DNA of 42,194 nt from Mycobacteriales bacterium (GCA_035550055.1 DASZRO010000028.1:1-42194); one strand, 5' to 3'; numbered from the stretch's first letter, positions 22,984 through 31,461 are shown. The notes: generated by a model not told the origin, from the letters alone. Numbers and translations are program-made.

Positions 22984-24410
22984 CCGCCGTCGAGGCAGGG
23001 CCGCCGGCGGTGTCGGCGGCACAACTCGTGGAGCTGCTCGGCCGCGAGTTGCCTGCCGACCGCGTGGTCGTCGACGCCGACGTCCTCGACAGCCTCTCTC
23101 GCGACCAGGCGGCGTGGGCGCCGGTCGGCGCGGCCGTCGCCGCAATCCGTGCCCGCACCACCGCCGAGGTGGCTGCTGTGGTGGCGACCTGCGCGACGCT
23201 CGGCGCGCCGGTGGTGGCTCGTGGCGCCGGGACCGGCTTGTCGGGCGGCGCGAACGCCGTCGACGGCTGCGTGGTCCTCGACCTGTCGAAGATGGACGCG
23301 ATCGTCGAGATCGATCGCGACAACTTGGTGGCGGTGGTCGAGCCGGGCGTCGTCAACGACGACCTCAAGGCCGCCGTCAAGGAGCTCGGGCTGTGGTACC
23401 CGCCGGATCCGGCCAGCTCGCCGTGGTCGACGATCGGCGGCAACGTCGCGACCAACGCCGGCGGGTTGTGTTGCCTCAAGTACGGCGTCACCCGCGACTA
23501 CGTGATCGGCCTCGAGGCAGTGGTCGGCGGCTCATCGGGTTACGGCACCGTCGCGCGCCTCGGCCGGCGTACGACGAAGGGCGTCGCGGGCTACGACCTG
23601 GTCGGACTGATGACCGGGTCGGAAGGCACGCTGGGCATCGTCACGCAGGCGACCGTCAGACTGCGCCCGCAAGTCACGGGGGTGCCGCGCACGGTGGTCG
23701 GCAGCTTCGACAAGCTCGTCCAGGCCGGCGAGGCCGTCGCGCTGATCACCCGTCGGGGGCTGGTACCGGTCGCGTTGGAGCTGCTCGACCGCTACTGCAT
23801 GCAAGCTGTCGAGGACTGGAAGCATCTCGGGCTCAGCCTCGACGCCGAGGCGCTGTTGCTGGCCCGGGTGGACACCCCCGGGGAGTCGGGCGCGACCGAG
23901 GCGCAGGCGATCGTCGACGCGTTCACGGAGTGCGGCGCCAACTGGGCGGAGCAGTCGACCGACGACGCCGAAGCCGAGGCACTGTTCGCCGCGCGCCGCC
24001 TCGCCTATCCCGCACTCGAACGGCTCGGCCCGGTGCTGACCGAGGACGTGTGCGTGCCGCGTTCGGAGGTTCCCGGCATGCTCGCCGCCATCGAGGAGAT
24101 CGCGCGACGGTACGACGTGAAGATCGCGAGCATCGCGCACGCCGGCGACGGCAACCTCCACCCGCTGATCATCGGCGCCGCCGGCGACGGCGCTCCGCCG
24201 CCCGCGGCGCTGGCAGCCTTCGAGGAGATCCTCGACGCCGCGATCGCGCGGCGCGGCACGGTCACCGGAGAGCACGGCGTCGGCGTCCTGAAAGCAGGGG
24301 GCATGCAGCGCGAGCTCGCTCCAGCCGCCGAGTCACTGATGCACGACGTCAAGGCGGCGCTCGACCCGCGCAACCTGTTCAATCCCGGCAAGGTGCTCGC
24401 CGCCCGATGA
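22980..24410 (+). CDS. FAD-linked oxidase of the GlcD / D-lactate dehydrogenase type
   Basis: 476 residues. The PCMH-type FAD domain (about 40-220) has RGAGTGLSGGAN and the stretch STIGGNVATNAGGLCCLKYG. The C-terminal FAD-oxidase domain has HAGDGNLHPL and GEHGVG, conserved in 2-hydroxyacid oxidases such as glycolate oxidase subunit GlcD and D-lactate or D-2-hydroxyglutarate dehydrogenases. No GlcE or GlcF partner follows. It overlaps both neighbours by 4 bases. A 2-hydroxy acid released by the operon's hydrolases would be a fitting substrate. That is inference from context. Confidence 0.92.
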   Translation: MTAVEAGPPAVSAAQLVELLGRELPADRVVVDADVLDSLSRDQAAWAPVGAAVAAIRARTTAEVAAVVATCATLGAPVVARGAGTGLSGGANAVDGCVVLDLSKMDAIVEIDRDNLVAVVEPGVVNDDLKAAVKELGLWYPPDPASSPWSTIGGNVATNAGGLCCLKYGVTRDYVIGLEAVVGGSSGYGTVARLGRRTTKGVAGYDLVGLMTGSEGTLGIVTQATVRLRPQVTGVPRTVVGSFDKLVQAGEAVALITRRGLVPVALELLDRYCMQAVEDWKHLGLSLDAEALLLARVDTPGESGATEAQAIVDAFTECGANWAEQSTDDAEAEALFAARRLAYPALERLGPVLTEDVCVPRSEVPGMLAAIEEIARRYDVKIASIAHAGDGNLHPLIIGAAGDGAPPPAALAAFEEILDAAIARRGTVTGEHGVGVLKAGGMQRELAPAAESLMHDVKAALDPRNLFNPGKVLAAR

Positions 24411-26416
24411 GCAGCCCCGGACGGCGCGGACTGTGGACGCTCGTCGCGCTCGGCCTGCTCGCCGGTGTCGCCGACCTCCAGCCTTACGGCGTCTCGCTGT
24501 TCATGCCGCAGCTCGCAACCAGCCTCAAGGTGACGGCGCTGTCGCTGATCAGCGTGCGGGGACCGGCGATCGGCGTCGCCTACCTGCTGCCCTTCGCCGT
24601 GCCGATGCTCACCGAGCGCCGGGCCGTCGCGGTGCGTACCTGGACGACCCGGGTCAGCGCGATCGCGTGCGCGCCGGTGTTGGCGCTCACCGGCGAGGTG
24701 CATGGGGTGTGGGCGCTGGTGGGCGTGTTGTGCCTCGGTGTCGTTGTCGCTGCGCCGGGCCAGGTGCTCCAGCGCTCGACCGCGATCGCCGAGGTATCGG
24801 ACGGCCGACGGATCCGAGCGCTCGCCGTGCTGCAGGCGGGTGTCCTGCTGGCGCAGGTCACCCTTCCGTTCGGTGTTCTGCTCGCCGGCGGGGCGAGCTG
24901 GGACAACGCGCTGGTCGTTGCCGCGGTCGTGGCCGTCGTGGTTGCGGTGCTGGCATCGGGATTGCAGCGGGCGACCGAGCCGTTCGCCCCCGCCTTGCCG
25001 CCGGTCGCCGAGGCGCCGAACTTGCCGGAGCTGCTCCGCACCTGGCAGGCGTCACGATCGCTGCTCGGTATCGGCGCGGTGATCGTGGCGCTGGGCATGC
25101 TGTCGATGTCCTACGAGCTCGTGCTGTCGATCTACCTGCACCAGCACTGGAAGCTCGGGACGCGCGGTGTCAGCGGAGTGTTCCTCGCGATGTCCCTCGC
25201 GGGGTTGGTCCTCGTCGTGGCGACCGCGAACTACGCCGATCGGCTGCTCACGACTGCTCCGGCGCGCCTGGCCCGCCTCACGTGGGTGGCGATGGCGACG
25301 GGCTCGGCCCTGCTGCTGGTCGGTCCGGCGCTGTCCGACCGCGACGCGATGGCGGTCCTGGTCACTGCCGGCTACGCACTTGCGAGCGCAGTGCTTCCCG
25401 TCATGGTGGGTTTCGCGCTCACCCTCGTCCCTGCACAACAACGGACCTGGCTGTCGGCGGTGTCGCTGGTCCTGCTCGCGCTCGGCGGCGTGCTTGGTGT
25501 CGTCCTCGAGGTCTGCGTCGCCGATCGGTACGGCGCCCCGAACGCGCTCGTCGCCGTCGCCGGCATGGGGGTGATCGCGGCGCTGGTGTGGCGCTGGGCG
25601 AGCGCTTATGTCGAGGCCGATCGAGGCCGAAGTGAAAGGCAGAGTCTGGGCGTGCGGCCGGAGGGGGCCGCGCGGTCGGACGCGCTCCTCGACTGCCGCG
25701 ACATCGACTTCTCCTACGGATCGCTACAGGTCCTGTTCGGCGTCGACGCCCATGTCGACGAAGGCGAGATCGTCGGGCTGCTCGGCACGAACGGCGCCGG
25801 CAAGTCCACCCTGCTGCGCGTCATCTCCGGTCTCGGAATCCCGCAGCGCGGCAACGTCACCTTCGACGGGCGCGACATCACCTATCTCGACGCCGAAGCC
25901 CGGGTCCGGATCGGCATCACGCAGGTGCCCGGCGGCAAGGCCGTGTTCCGGTCGATGAACGTGGTGGAGAACCTGCAGAGCTTCGGCTACACGCTCGGCC
26001 GGGACCGGCGAGCCGTCGACGAGGCGATCGAGCGGTGCTTCGAGGCGTTCCCTCGGCTGAAGGAGCGTCGTACCTCCTCGGCCGCGATGCTCTCCGGCGG
26101 TGAGCAGCAGATGGTCGCGCTGTCGAAGGCGCTGATCCTTCGCCCGAGGGTGCTGCTGATCGACGAGCTGTCACTCGGGCTGGCGCCGGTGATCGTCACC
26201 CGGCTGCTCGACATGGTGCGCCGGATCAACGCCGACGGCACCGCGGTGGTGATCGTCGAGCAGAGCGTCACGACCGCGTTGTCGCTCGTCGACCGCGCGT
26301 ACTTCATGGAGAAGGGTGAGGTGCGCTTCGACGGGCCGGCAGCCGACCTGATCGATCGCCACGACCTGCTCCGCGCGGTCTTCCTCGAGGGCGCCGCGAA
26401 GGGCGTCGTCGCGTGA
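24407..26416 (+). CDS. Fusion: 12-TM MFS-like domain plus LivF-type ABC ATPase
   Basis: 669 residues in one uninterrupted frame. Residues 1-400 hold about 12 hydrophobic segments with MFS-like layout and a central cytoplasmic loop (about 187-215). Residues 425-669 are a complete LivF-type ATPase: Walker A GTNGAGKST (460-468), signature LSGGEQQ (562-568), Walker B VLLIDE (582-587) and the LivF-typical IVEQS switch Gln. The ATG overlaps the oxidase stop by 4 bases, and the TGA overlaps the GTG of the permease fusion. An internal GTG at 25652 could start a free ATPase, but no stop ends the MFS part and no strong ribosome site precedes it. LivF is normally a free soluble subunit. Here it is tied to a secondary-transporter-like domain of unknown purpose. 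Confidence 0.92.
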   Translation: MSSPGRRGLWTLVALGLLAGVADLQPYGVSLFMPQLATSLKVTALSLISVRGPAIGVAYLLPFAVPMLTERRAVAVRTWTTRVSAIACAPVLALTGEVHGVWALVGVLCLGVVVAAPGQVLQRSTAIAEVSDGRRIRALAVLQAGVLLAQVTLPFGVLLAGGASWDNALVVAAVVAVVVAVLASGLQRATEPFAPALPPVAEAPNLPELLRTWQASRSLLGIGAVIVALGMLSMSYELVLSIYLHQHWKLGTRGVSGVFLAMSLAGLVLVVATANYADRLLTTAPARLARLTWVAMATGSALLLVGPALSDRDAMAVLVTAGYALASAVLPVMVGFALTLVPAQQRTWLSAVSLVLLALGGVLGVVLEVCVADRYGAPNALVAVAGMGVIAALVWRWASAYVEADRGRSERQSLGVRPEGAARSDALLDCRDIDFSYGSLQVLFGVDAHVDEGEIVGLLGTNGAGKSTLLRVISGLGIPQRGNVTFDGRDITYLDAEARVRIGITQVPGGKAVFRSMNVVENLQSFGYTLGRDRRAVDEAIERCFEAFPRLKERRTSSAAMLSGGEQQMVALSKALILRPRVLLIDELSLGLAPVIVTRLLDMVRRINADGTAVVIVEQSVTTALSLVDRAYFMEKGEVRFDGPAADLIDRHDLLRAVFLEGAAKGVVA

Positions 26417-29310
26417 CGGGCCGGCTGCGGCTCGCCGCGATGTGCGCGGCTGGTCTGGTCGCGCTGTGGCTCGTGCTCGACTTCGTGCTGCCGCACGTCA
26501 TCTCGACCAGCGAAACCTCGACCGGTCACTGGCAGACGCCGTTGCCGGTGGTGGTCCTCGGGCTGATCGAGGGTGCGTCGTACGGGCTGCTCGCGGCGGG
26601 CCTGGTGTTGATCTACCGGTCCAACAAGATCATCAACTTCGCGCACGGAGAGGTGGGCGCGTTCGCCGCCTCGTTCTTCGCGATCGAGGTCACGACCTGG
26701 CACGTGCCGTTCTGGCTGGCCCTCGTCCCGGCGCTGATCGTGGCGGCGTTGATCGGCGTACTGATCGACAACACCGTCGTGCGCTGGTTGCGCAACGCGC
26801 CCGCCGTCATGAGCGTCGTCGCGACGCTGATCGCCGGGGAGAGTCTCGGCGGCTTCTCGCAGGTGATCAACAGCCACGCGGTCAACGGGATCGTCACGAT
26901 CCCGCAGCCGCCGGGCCTGCCGACCTTCAGCGTGGGTGCACTGCTCGTCACCCAGTCCTACGTCGCCATCCTGATCATCGCGCCGATCGCGGTCGCGGCG
27001 GTTGGGATGTTCCTGAAGTTCAGCCGGACCGGTCGCGGCATCCGCTCGGCTGCCGACAACCCTGACGCGGCGCGCATGGCCGGCATCCCGGTCAACCTCA
27101 TGAGCTCGATCGCATGGGCGGTCGCCGGCGGTCTTGCCGCGCTCACCGCCATCCTGACCGCGCCCTCGGTCGGGTCCAGCGGTGAAGGGTTCGGCCCGTC
27201 GCTGCTGCTCATCGCCTTGACCGGTGCGGTGCTCGCGAGGATGCGCAGCCTGCCGGGTGCGATGGCGGGTGGGCTCGGGATCGGCGTGCTCGAGCAGCTG
27301 CTGGCGTGGAACTCGCAGAACGGCGGCATCGTCGAGATGGCGCTGTTCGTGCTGATCGTGGTCGGCCTGCTGGTGCAGCGTCAGCCGATCGGACGCAGCG
27401 AGGACAAGGGCTCGTGGTCGGTCATCACGCCGAGCCGGCCGCTGCCCGCCACCGTGCGTGCCTTGCCGTCGGTGAAGGTGCTCGAACGGGCGCCGTGGGT
27501 CGTGCTGTTCGCGATCCTCGCGGCGCTCCCGTTGCTGGTCGACAACGGCACCAGCCAGTCGCTGACCGTCACCGTCGCCTTCACGATCGTCGCGCTGGCG
27601 CTCGGGATCGTGACCGGGCTCGGCGGGCAGTTGTCCCTCGGACAGTTCGCGATCTCGGCTGTCGGCGCCTACGCCTCGTGGCAGATCGCCCGACGAACCG
27701 GCAACTACGTCGAGTCCTTCGCCTATGCCGCCGGTGCCGGCGCGTTGCTCTGCGTGCTGCTCGGCCTTCCCGCCGTCAAGGCGCGCGGGCTGATGTTCGC
27801 GGTGACGACGCTCGCCTTCAGCCTCGTCGTACCGGACTTCCTGCTCGGCGAGCACTGGGTGCTCGGCACCGGTCAGATCCCGGGCCGTCCGATCATCCAC
27901 GGGCACGCCATCGCGTCTGGCCACGCGTACTACTACTTCGCGGTGTGCATTCTGGTGATCGCGCTGCTGTTCTCGCACAACGTGCGCCGCGGCGGGCTGG
28001 GACGTCGGCTGGTGGCCGTCCGGGACAACGAAGATGCGGCGCGCTCGTTCTCGATCAGCGCGACGTGGACGAAGATGCAGTGCTACGCCCTCGCCGGTGC
28101 GCTGACCGGCGTCGCCGGCGCGATGTACGGCCATTCGCTGCCGCAGATCGGCTACGACGGGTGGCCGGTCACGGCCAGCCTCGGCGTCGTCCAGATCGCT
28201 GTGGTCGGCGGGCTGGGCACCCTCGCCGGTCCGATCTTCGGGGCCGCCGTCGTCTCGGGACCGACGTACGCCACCATCGGCGCGCTCGGCAACGCGCTGC
28301 TCGGCCAGGTCTACCTCTGGACCGTGCTGTTCCTTCCGGGCGGCATCGTGCAGCTCCCGCTGGCGTTGCGCAACCGCGTCGCGGCGTGGCTCGCCGGCCG
28401 CGCCGGGATCGACTTCGCCGCCGCCGCCGCGGCCGAGCGCGGCATCACCGAGGCCGCCACCGAACCGCGGGCGATCCCGGAGTTCGCGCGCCCGGTGCAT
28501 CGTCGCGTCTCGGGGACTGGGGCGCTGCTGGAGGTCCGTGACCTGCGGGTGTCCTTCGGCGGGGTCCGCGCGGTGCGCGGGATGTCCTTCGAGGTGCGGG
28601 AGGGCGAGACGCTTGGTCTGATCGGTCCGAACGGCGCAGGGAAGACGACGACCTTCGAGCTGATCGCGGGCTTCGTCCGACCCGACGGCGGCTCGGTGTC
28701 CTTCCGCGGGGCCGACATCACGAGGCTCTCGCCCGAGGCGCGGGCCCGGCGAGGGCTGATCCGGTCGTTCCAGGACGCCGCGTTGTTCCCGACGCTCACC
28801 GTCGCCGACTGCGTCGCGCTCTCCCTCGAGCGGACCGCGCCGACCTCCGTCGCGCTCGCCTCACTCGGGATCCGGCCGGGGGAGCGACGCAAGCGGTCGG
28901 ACGCCGATGAGCTGCTGGACTGGATGGGCCTGGCGCGCTACCGGTCGAGTGTGATCGGCGAGCTGTCGACCGGCACCCGGCGGATCACCGAGATCGCCTG
29001 TCTGGTGGCGTTGCAGCCGGAGCTGCTGCTTCTCGACGAGCCGTCGTCAGGCGTGGCGCAGCGGGAGACGGAGGCGCTCGGCGAGCTACTTGCGAGGCTG
29101 CGCCGTGAGCTGTCGTTGACGATGGTCGTGATCGAGCACGACATGCCACTGATCATGGGCTTGTCGGATCGGATCGTCTGCATGGCCGACGGTGAGGAGA
29201 TCGCGATCGGTACGCCGGAACAGGTCCAGCGCCACCCTGCCGTCATCACGGCGTACCTCGGTGGCGAGGTCACCAGGGCAGCCGAAGCCCCGGTAGGAGC
29301 GTCACGATGA
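26413..29310 (+). CDS. LivH-LivM-LivG triple fusion (two permeases and one ATPase)
   Basis: 965 residues from GTG at 26413. A first TM segment (8-28) precedes a LivH permease domain (about 43-325, with IYRSNKIINFAHGEVGAF), a LivM permease domain (about 365-655, with GLGGQLSLGQFAISAVGAY and GGLGTLAGP) and a LivG ATPase (about 705-950). Walker A is GPNGAGKTT (738-746), Walker B LLLLDE (871-876) and the switch His is in IEHDM. The ABC signature reads LSTGT (851-855) against canonical LSGGQ. With the LivF half of the preceding protein and the LivK lipoprotein this makes a complete Liv/HAAT importer from three polypeptides. LivM-LivG fusions are known in actinobacteria. Having LivH too is less usual. 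Confidence 0.94.
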   Translation: MTGRLRLAAMCAAGLVALWLVLDFVLPHVISTSETSTGHWQTPLPVVVLGLIEGASYGLLAAGLVLIYRSNKIINFAHGEVGAFAASFFAIEVTTWHVPFWLALVPALIVAALIGVLIDNTVVRWLRNAPAVMSVVATLIAGESLGGFSQVINSHAVNGIVTIPQPPGLPTFSVGALLVTQSYVAILIIAPIAVAAVGMFLKFSRTGRGIRSAADNPDAARMAGIPVNLMSSIAWAVAGGLAALTAILTAPSVGSSGEGFGPSLLLIALTGAVLARMRSLPGAMAGGLGIGVLEQLLAWNSQNGGIVEMALFVLIVVGLLVQRQPIGRSEDKGSWSVITPSRPLPATVRALPSVKVLERAPWVVLFAILAALPLLVDNGTSQSLTVTVAFTIVALALGIVTGLGGQLSLGQFAISAVGAYASWQIARRTGNYVESFAYAAGAGALLCVLLGLPAVKARGLMFAVTTLAFSLVVPDFLLGEHWVLGTGQIPGRPIIHGHAIASGHAYYYFAVCILVIALLFSHNVRRGGLGRRLVAVRDNEDAARSFSISATWTKMQCYALAGALTGVAGAMYGHSLPQIGYDGWPVTASLGVVQIAVVGGLGTLAGPIFGAAVVSGPTYATIGALGNALLGQVYLWTVLFLPGGIVQLPLALRNRVAAWLAGRAGIDFAAAAAAERGITEAATEPRAIPEFARPVHRRVSGTGALLEVRDLRVSFGGVRAVRGMSFEVREGETLGLIGPNGAGKTTTFELIAGFVRPDGGSVSFRGADITRLSPEARARRGLIRSFQDAALFPTLTVADCVALSLERTAPTSVALASLGIRPGERRKRSDADELLDWMGLARYRSSVIGELSTGTRRITEIACLVALQPELLLLDEPSSGVAQRETEALGELLARLRRELSLTMVVIEHDMPLIMGLSDRIVCMADGEEIAIGTPEQVQRHPAVITAYLGGEVTRAAEAPVGASR

Positions 29311-29669
29311 TCGGACGGGTACGCGAGCTCGTGAGGTTGCCGAGGACCTGGACGTGTCTGGGCATGGCGGTCCTCGCCGCCGGATGCGTGCTGCTGGCCA
29401 TCGGGTGGAGCCTGGTGGCGGGCAAGTCGGAAGTGGCGTTGCAGATCCCCTACCTGCTCTCGGCGGCGCTACCCGGGGTCGGACTCATCGTGGTGGGGGT
29501 CGGACTGGTCGTCGTCGGAGTCCGCGAGGCCGACGCGCGAGCCCGCCGCGCCCAGCAGCAAGAGCTGGCGTCGCTGCTGACGGTGCTGCGCGACGAGCTG
29601 ACAGCGCCGTCGGCGCCGCCCGCGGCGCCGACCGCTCGTCCCCGCCGGGCCCGCAAGGAGGCCGGATGA
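29307..29669 (+). CDS. Small two-TM protein A of the transporter operon
   Basis: 120 residues with membrane segments at about 17-36 and 50-71, joined by a loop with VALQIP, then a cytoplasmic coiled segment (ARARRAQQQELASLLTVLRDEL) and an Ala/Pro/Arg tail. It overlaps the permease fusion and the next gene by 4 bases each. It shares topology and a sequence pattern (GW-x-VA-x(n)-VA-x-Q-x-P, then GLIVVGVGL) with the next protein, so the two are paralogues. I do not know the family. A transporter accessory subunit is the natural guess. Confidence 0.85.
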   Translation: MIGRVRELVRLPRTWTCLGMAVLAAGCVLLAIGWSLVAGKSEVALQIPYLLSAALPGVGLIVVGVGLVVVGVREADARARRAQQQELASLLTVLRDELTAPSAPPAAPTARPRRARKEAG

Positions 29670-29974
29670 AGCGCCCCGCCGACAACCCGGCGCTGCCGAG
29701 CCTGTTGCTGTTCGCCGGCATGGTTGTGGCCGGCTTCGTGGCGATGGGGCTGGGGTGGCGGGTCGCGGCGCGGACGCTGAACGTCGCCGTGCAGGTGCCC
29801 GCCGTCGTCAGCGGTGGGCTGGGCGGGCTCGTGCTCATCGTGATCGGCACCGGCCTGTTCGTCGCTCAGCTGGGGCGTGCAGCGGCCGCTGAAGAGCGCA
29901 CCGATCTCGACGACGTCCTCGATCGCACGTCCGAGGTCATCCAGGCGGTCCGCTCCGCCGGCGGCGAGCGATGA
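29666..29974 (+). CDS. Small two-TM protein B of the transporter operon
   Basis: 102 residues, two membrane segments (about 10-32 and 45-68) with VAVQVP in the connecting loop, then a short charged cytoplasmic helix (LDDVLDRTSEVIQAV). AAGGAGG (29655-29661) lies 4 bases before the ATG, the strongest ribosome site in the operon. It is a paralogue of the preceding protein with the same GW-R-VA and VQVP pattern. It overlaps both neighbours by 4 bases. The two may pair in the membrane, possibly with the bitopic surface protein encoded next. Confidence 0.85.
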   Translation: MKRPADNPALPSLLLFAGMVVAGFVAMGLGWRVAARTLNVAVQVPAVVSGGLGGLVLIVIGTGLFVAQLGRAAAAEERTDLDDVLDRTSEVIQAVRSAGGER

Positions 29975-30981
29975 GGGCCGGGCTGCGGCTGGCCGTCGCC
30001 GCGTTCGCGATCGGGGCCGCCGTGCTGCCGGCTGCCACGGCCAGCGGCGTCGTCGCAACCGGTGGCACGCGATCGGTGCTCGTCACCCGGCAGCCGGTCG
30101 TGCCGGACGTGCTGCATCCGAAGATCACGGCGGCCGCTTGGTTCCAACCCGATCCGCTGTGTGCCACTCCGCTCGGATGCGGGTTCATCCCGCTGCCGGC
30201 GCTCTCGCCGTACCCGAAAGGGACCTTCCACGTCGGCACCGCCGTCGGGCGGCAGATCGCTCGCGCTTTCATCGCGGTACGGCTCAGCGCCCGGGCACAG
30301 CGCGCGGACGGCGGGACGCTGACCGTCCCGCTCGACACGTCGGTGGCTGACGGCAGCATCGACCCGCAAGCCGCGAAGGTGAACGTCTGTGTCACCTATC
30401 AGGCGATCACCGACACCGAAGGCGGCTTCGACAATCCGCCTTCGGTGAACTGCCTGCCCGCCGCCCACGCGAAGTACGTCGCGAAACCGACGCCACGTCT
30501 GGTCGCCGACCTCCGCCGGCTCGGGCCGCTGGCGGGGGTGAAAGGGTTCGCGCTGCTGCCCGCCGACGCCGCGCCCACGACCGCGTGGCAGATCGCGTTC
30601 CGCCTCGCCCACGCAGCAAGTTCCGCCGGCCCGCGGCTGCGCCTGCTGACCCGGGCCGCGCACCCGGCAGCCGCGAAGACCCCGCCCACCAAAACCCCGG
30701 GTGCGCAGCATCACACCGCGGCGGGCACCTCGGAAGGCGGGCGGCGGGCAGCGGGGCCGAGCGTCGGCGGCGACGTACCCATGCCCGCGCTGCCCTCGAC
30801 CGCCGAGACCGCGCCGCCGACCGACCCGCGGCCGGTGATCGCGCGGCGGACCACGCAGCTTCGGCGGCTGGTGACAGTCGGCTACCAGTACCCGCAGGTG
30901 TGGCTGCTGCCGCTGGCGCTGATCGTGCTCATCCCGTTCACGCTGCGGGCACTGACGAAAGACCTCACCCGCCGGCGCTGA
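29971..30981 (+). CDS. Secreted, C-terminally membrane-anchored protein (last gene of operon)
   Basis: 336 residues. A signal peptide (about 1-25, ending ATASG) precedes an extracellular domain (about 30-225) with cysteines in PLCATPLGCGF, NVCVTY and VNCLPA, possibly two disulfides. A disordered Ala/Pro/Thr stretch (about 230-290) leads to a C-terminal TM helix (near 310-326, WLLPLALIVLIPF) and a basic tail (TKDLTRRR). This is the layout of a membrane-tethered surface protein. I see no enzyme motif and do not recognise the family. It overlaps the preceding gene by 4 bases, so it belongs to the transporter operon and may present ligand or brace the transporter outside the membrane. Confidence 0.85.
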   Translation: MRAGLRLAVAAFAIGAAVLPAATASGVVATGGTRSVLVTRQPVVPDVLHPKITAAAWFQPDPLCATPLGCGFIPLPALSPYPKGTFHVGTAVGRQIARAFIAVRLSARAQRADGGTLTVPLDTSVADGSIDPQAAKVNVCVTYQAITDTEGGFDNPPSVNCLPAAHAKYVAKPTPRLVADLRRLGPLAGVKGFALLPADAAPTTAWQIAFRLAHAASSAGPRLRLLTRAAHPAAAKTPPTKTPGAQHHTAAGTSEGGRRAAGPSVGGDVPMPALPSTAETAPPTDPRPVIARRTTQLRRLVTVGYQYPQVWLLPLALIVLIPFTLRALTKDLTRRR

Positions 30982-31011
30982 ACCGAACCGCTGAAGCCGG
31001 TGGCCGGATGA

Positions 31012-31452
31012 CTAGTTGTCGACGACGAGCTTGCTGACCCTCACGGTCAGGCGGAAGCGCGGGCTGGTCTTGCCGCCCTTCTCGGCGCGACGCTCCACGA
31101 CGCGGATGGCGGCCCGGCCGGGCTTGCGCGCTTCGAACGTCCACGTCTCGAACTGCTCGCCGCCGACGGCCGGCGGCTTGGCGGTGGAGGTGAGGCTGAC
31201 GTGCGTCATGTGCAGCACCGGCGTGTTGGCGGAGGTCAGCTTCAGCGAGTCGCCGCAGTCGCCGCACACCTCGAGGCGGACCTTGAACGGCTTGCCGACG
31301 AACGCGGTGACCGTGTGCCCGGAGTCCTTCTGGCGGTAGACGACCGGCGCCTTGGCGACCGGCCTTGCGTGGGCCGCCGTGGCGACGCCCAGCACCGGCG
31401 CGGCGGTGGCGAGGACGGTGGCGGCGGTGAGGGCGAGGGCGCGTGGCTTCAT
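31012..31452 (-). CDS. Secreted chagasin-like (inhibitor I42-like) protein
   Basis: 146 residues with a signal peptide (1-29, cleavage near AAHARP). The mature part looks like the Ig-like chagasin fold: VTAFVGKPFKVRLE, PVLHMTHV, AVGGEQFETWTFEARKPGRAAI, and a final FRLTVRV strand. The GG-x(4)-W-x-F-x-A pattern is typical of peptidase inhibitor family I42. The NPTTGY loop of true chagasins is replaced by CGDCGDS, and the RPW loop is not obvious, so inhibition of cysteine peptidases is uncertain. It starts 9 bases after the four-TM protein's stop and is probably co-transcribed with it. Confidence 0.75.
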   Translation of the reverse strand: MKPRALALTAATVLATAAPVLGVATAAHARPVAKAPVVYRQKDSGHTVTAFVGKPFKVRLEVCGDCGDSLKLTSANTPVLHMTHVSLTSTAKPPAVGGEQFETWTFEARKPGRAAIRVVERRAEKGGKTSPRFRLTVRVSKLVVDN

Positions 31453-31461
31453 CCGACGACG

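Noticed and set aside
22096-24410. Meta-cleavage aromatic degradation cluster
   Set aside because: The hydrolases could suggest it, but there is no ring-cleaving dioxygenase, hydratase or aldolase in the window.
25652-26416. Separate LivF gene starting at an internal GTG
   Set aside because: The MFS frame has no stop before it and no strong ribosome site precedes the GTG. A fusion is simpler, though a second internal product cannot be excluded.
25987-28500. Long minus-strand open frame (about 840 codons) and similar ones at 20379-22553 and 32162-33958
   Set aside because: They are antisense to the LivF/LivHMG, LivK and mannanase genes, whose motifs are unambiguous. Their Arg/Asp/His-rich composition is typical of shadow frames.
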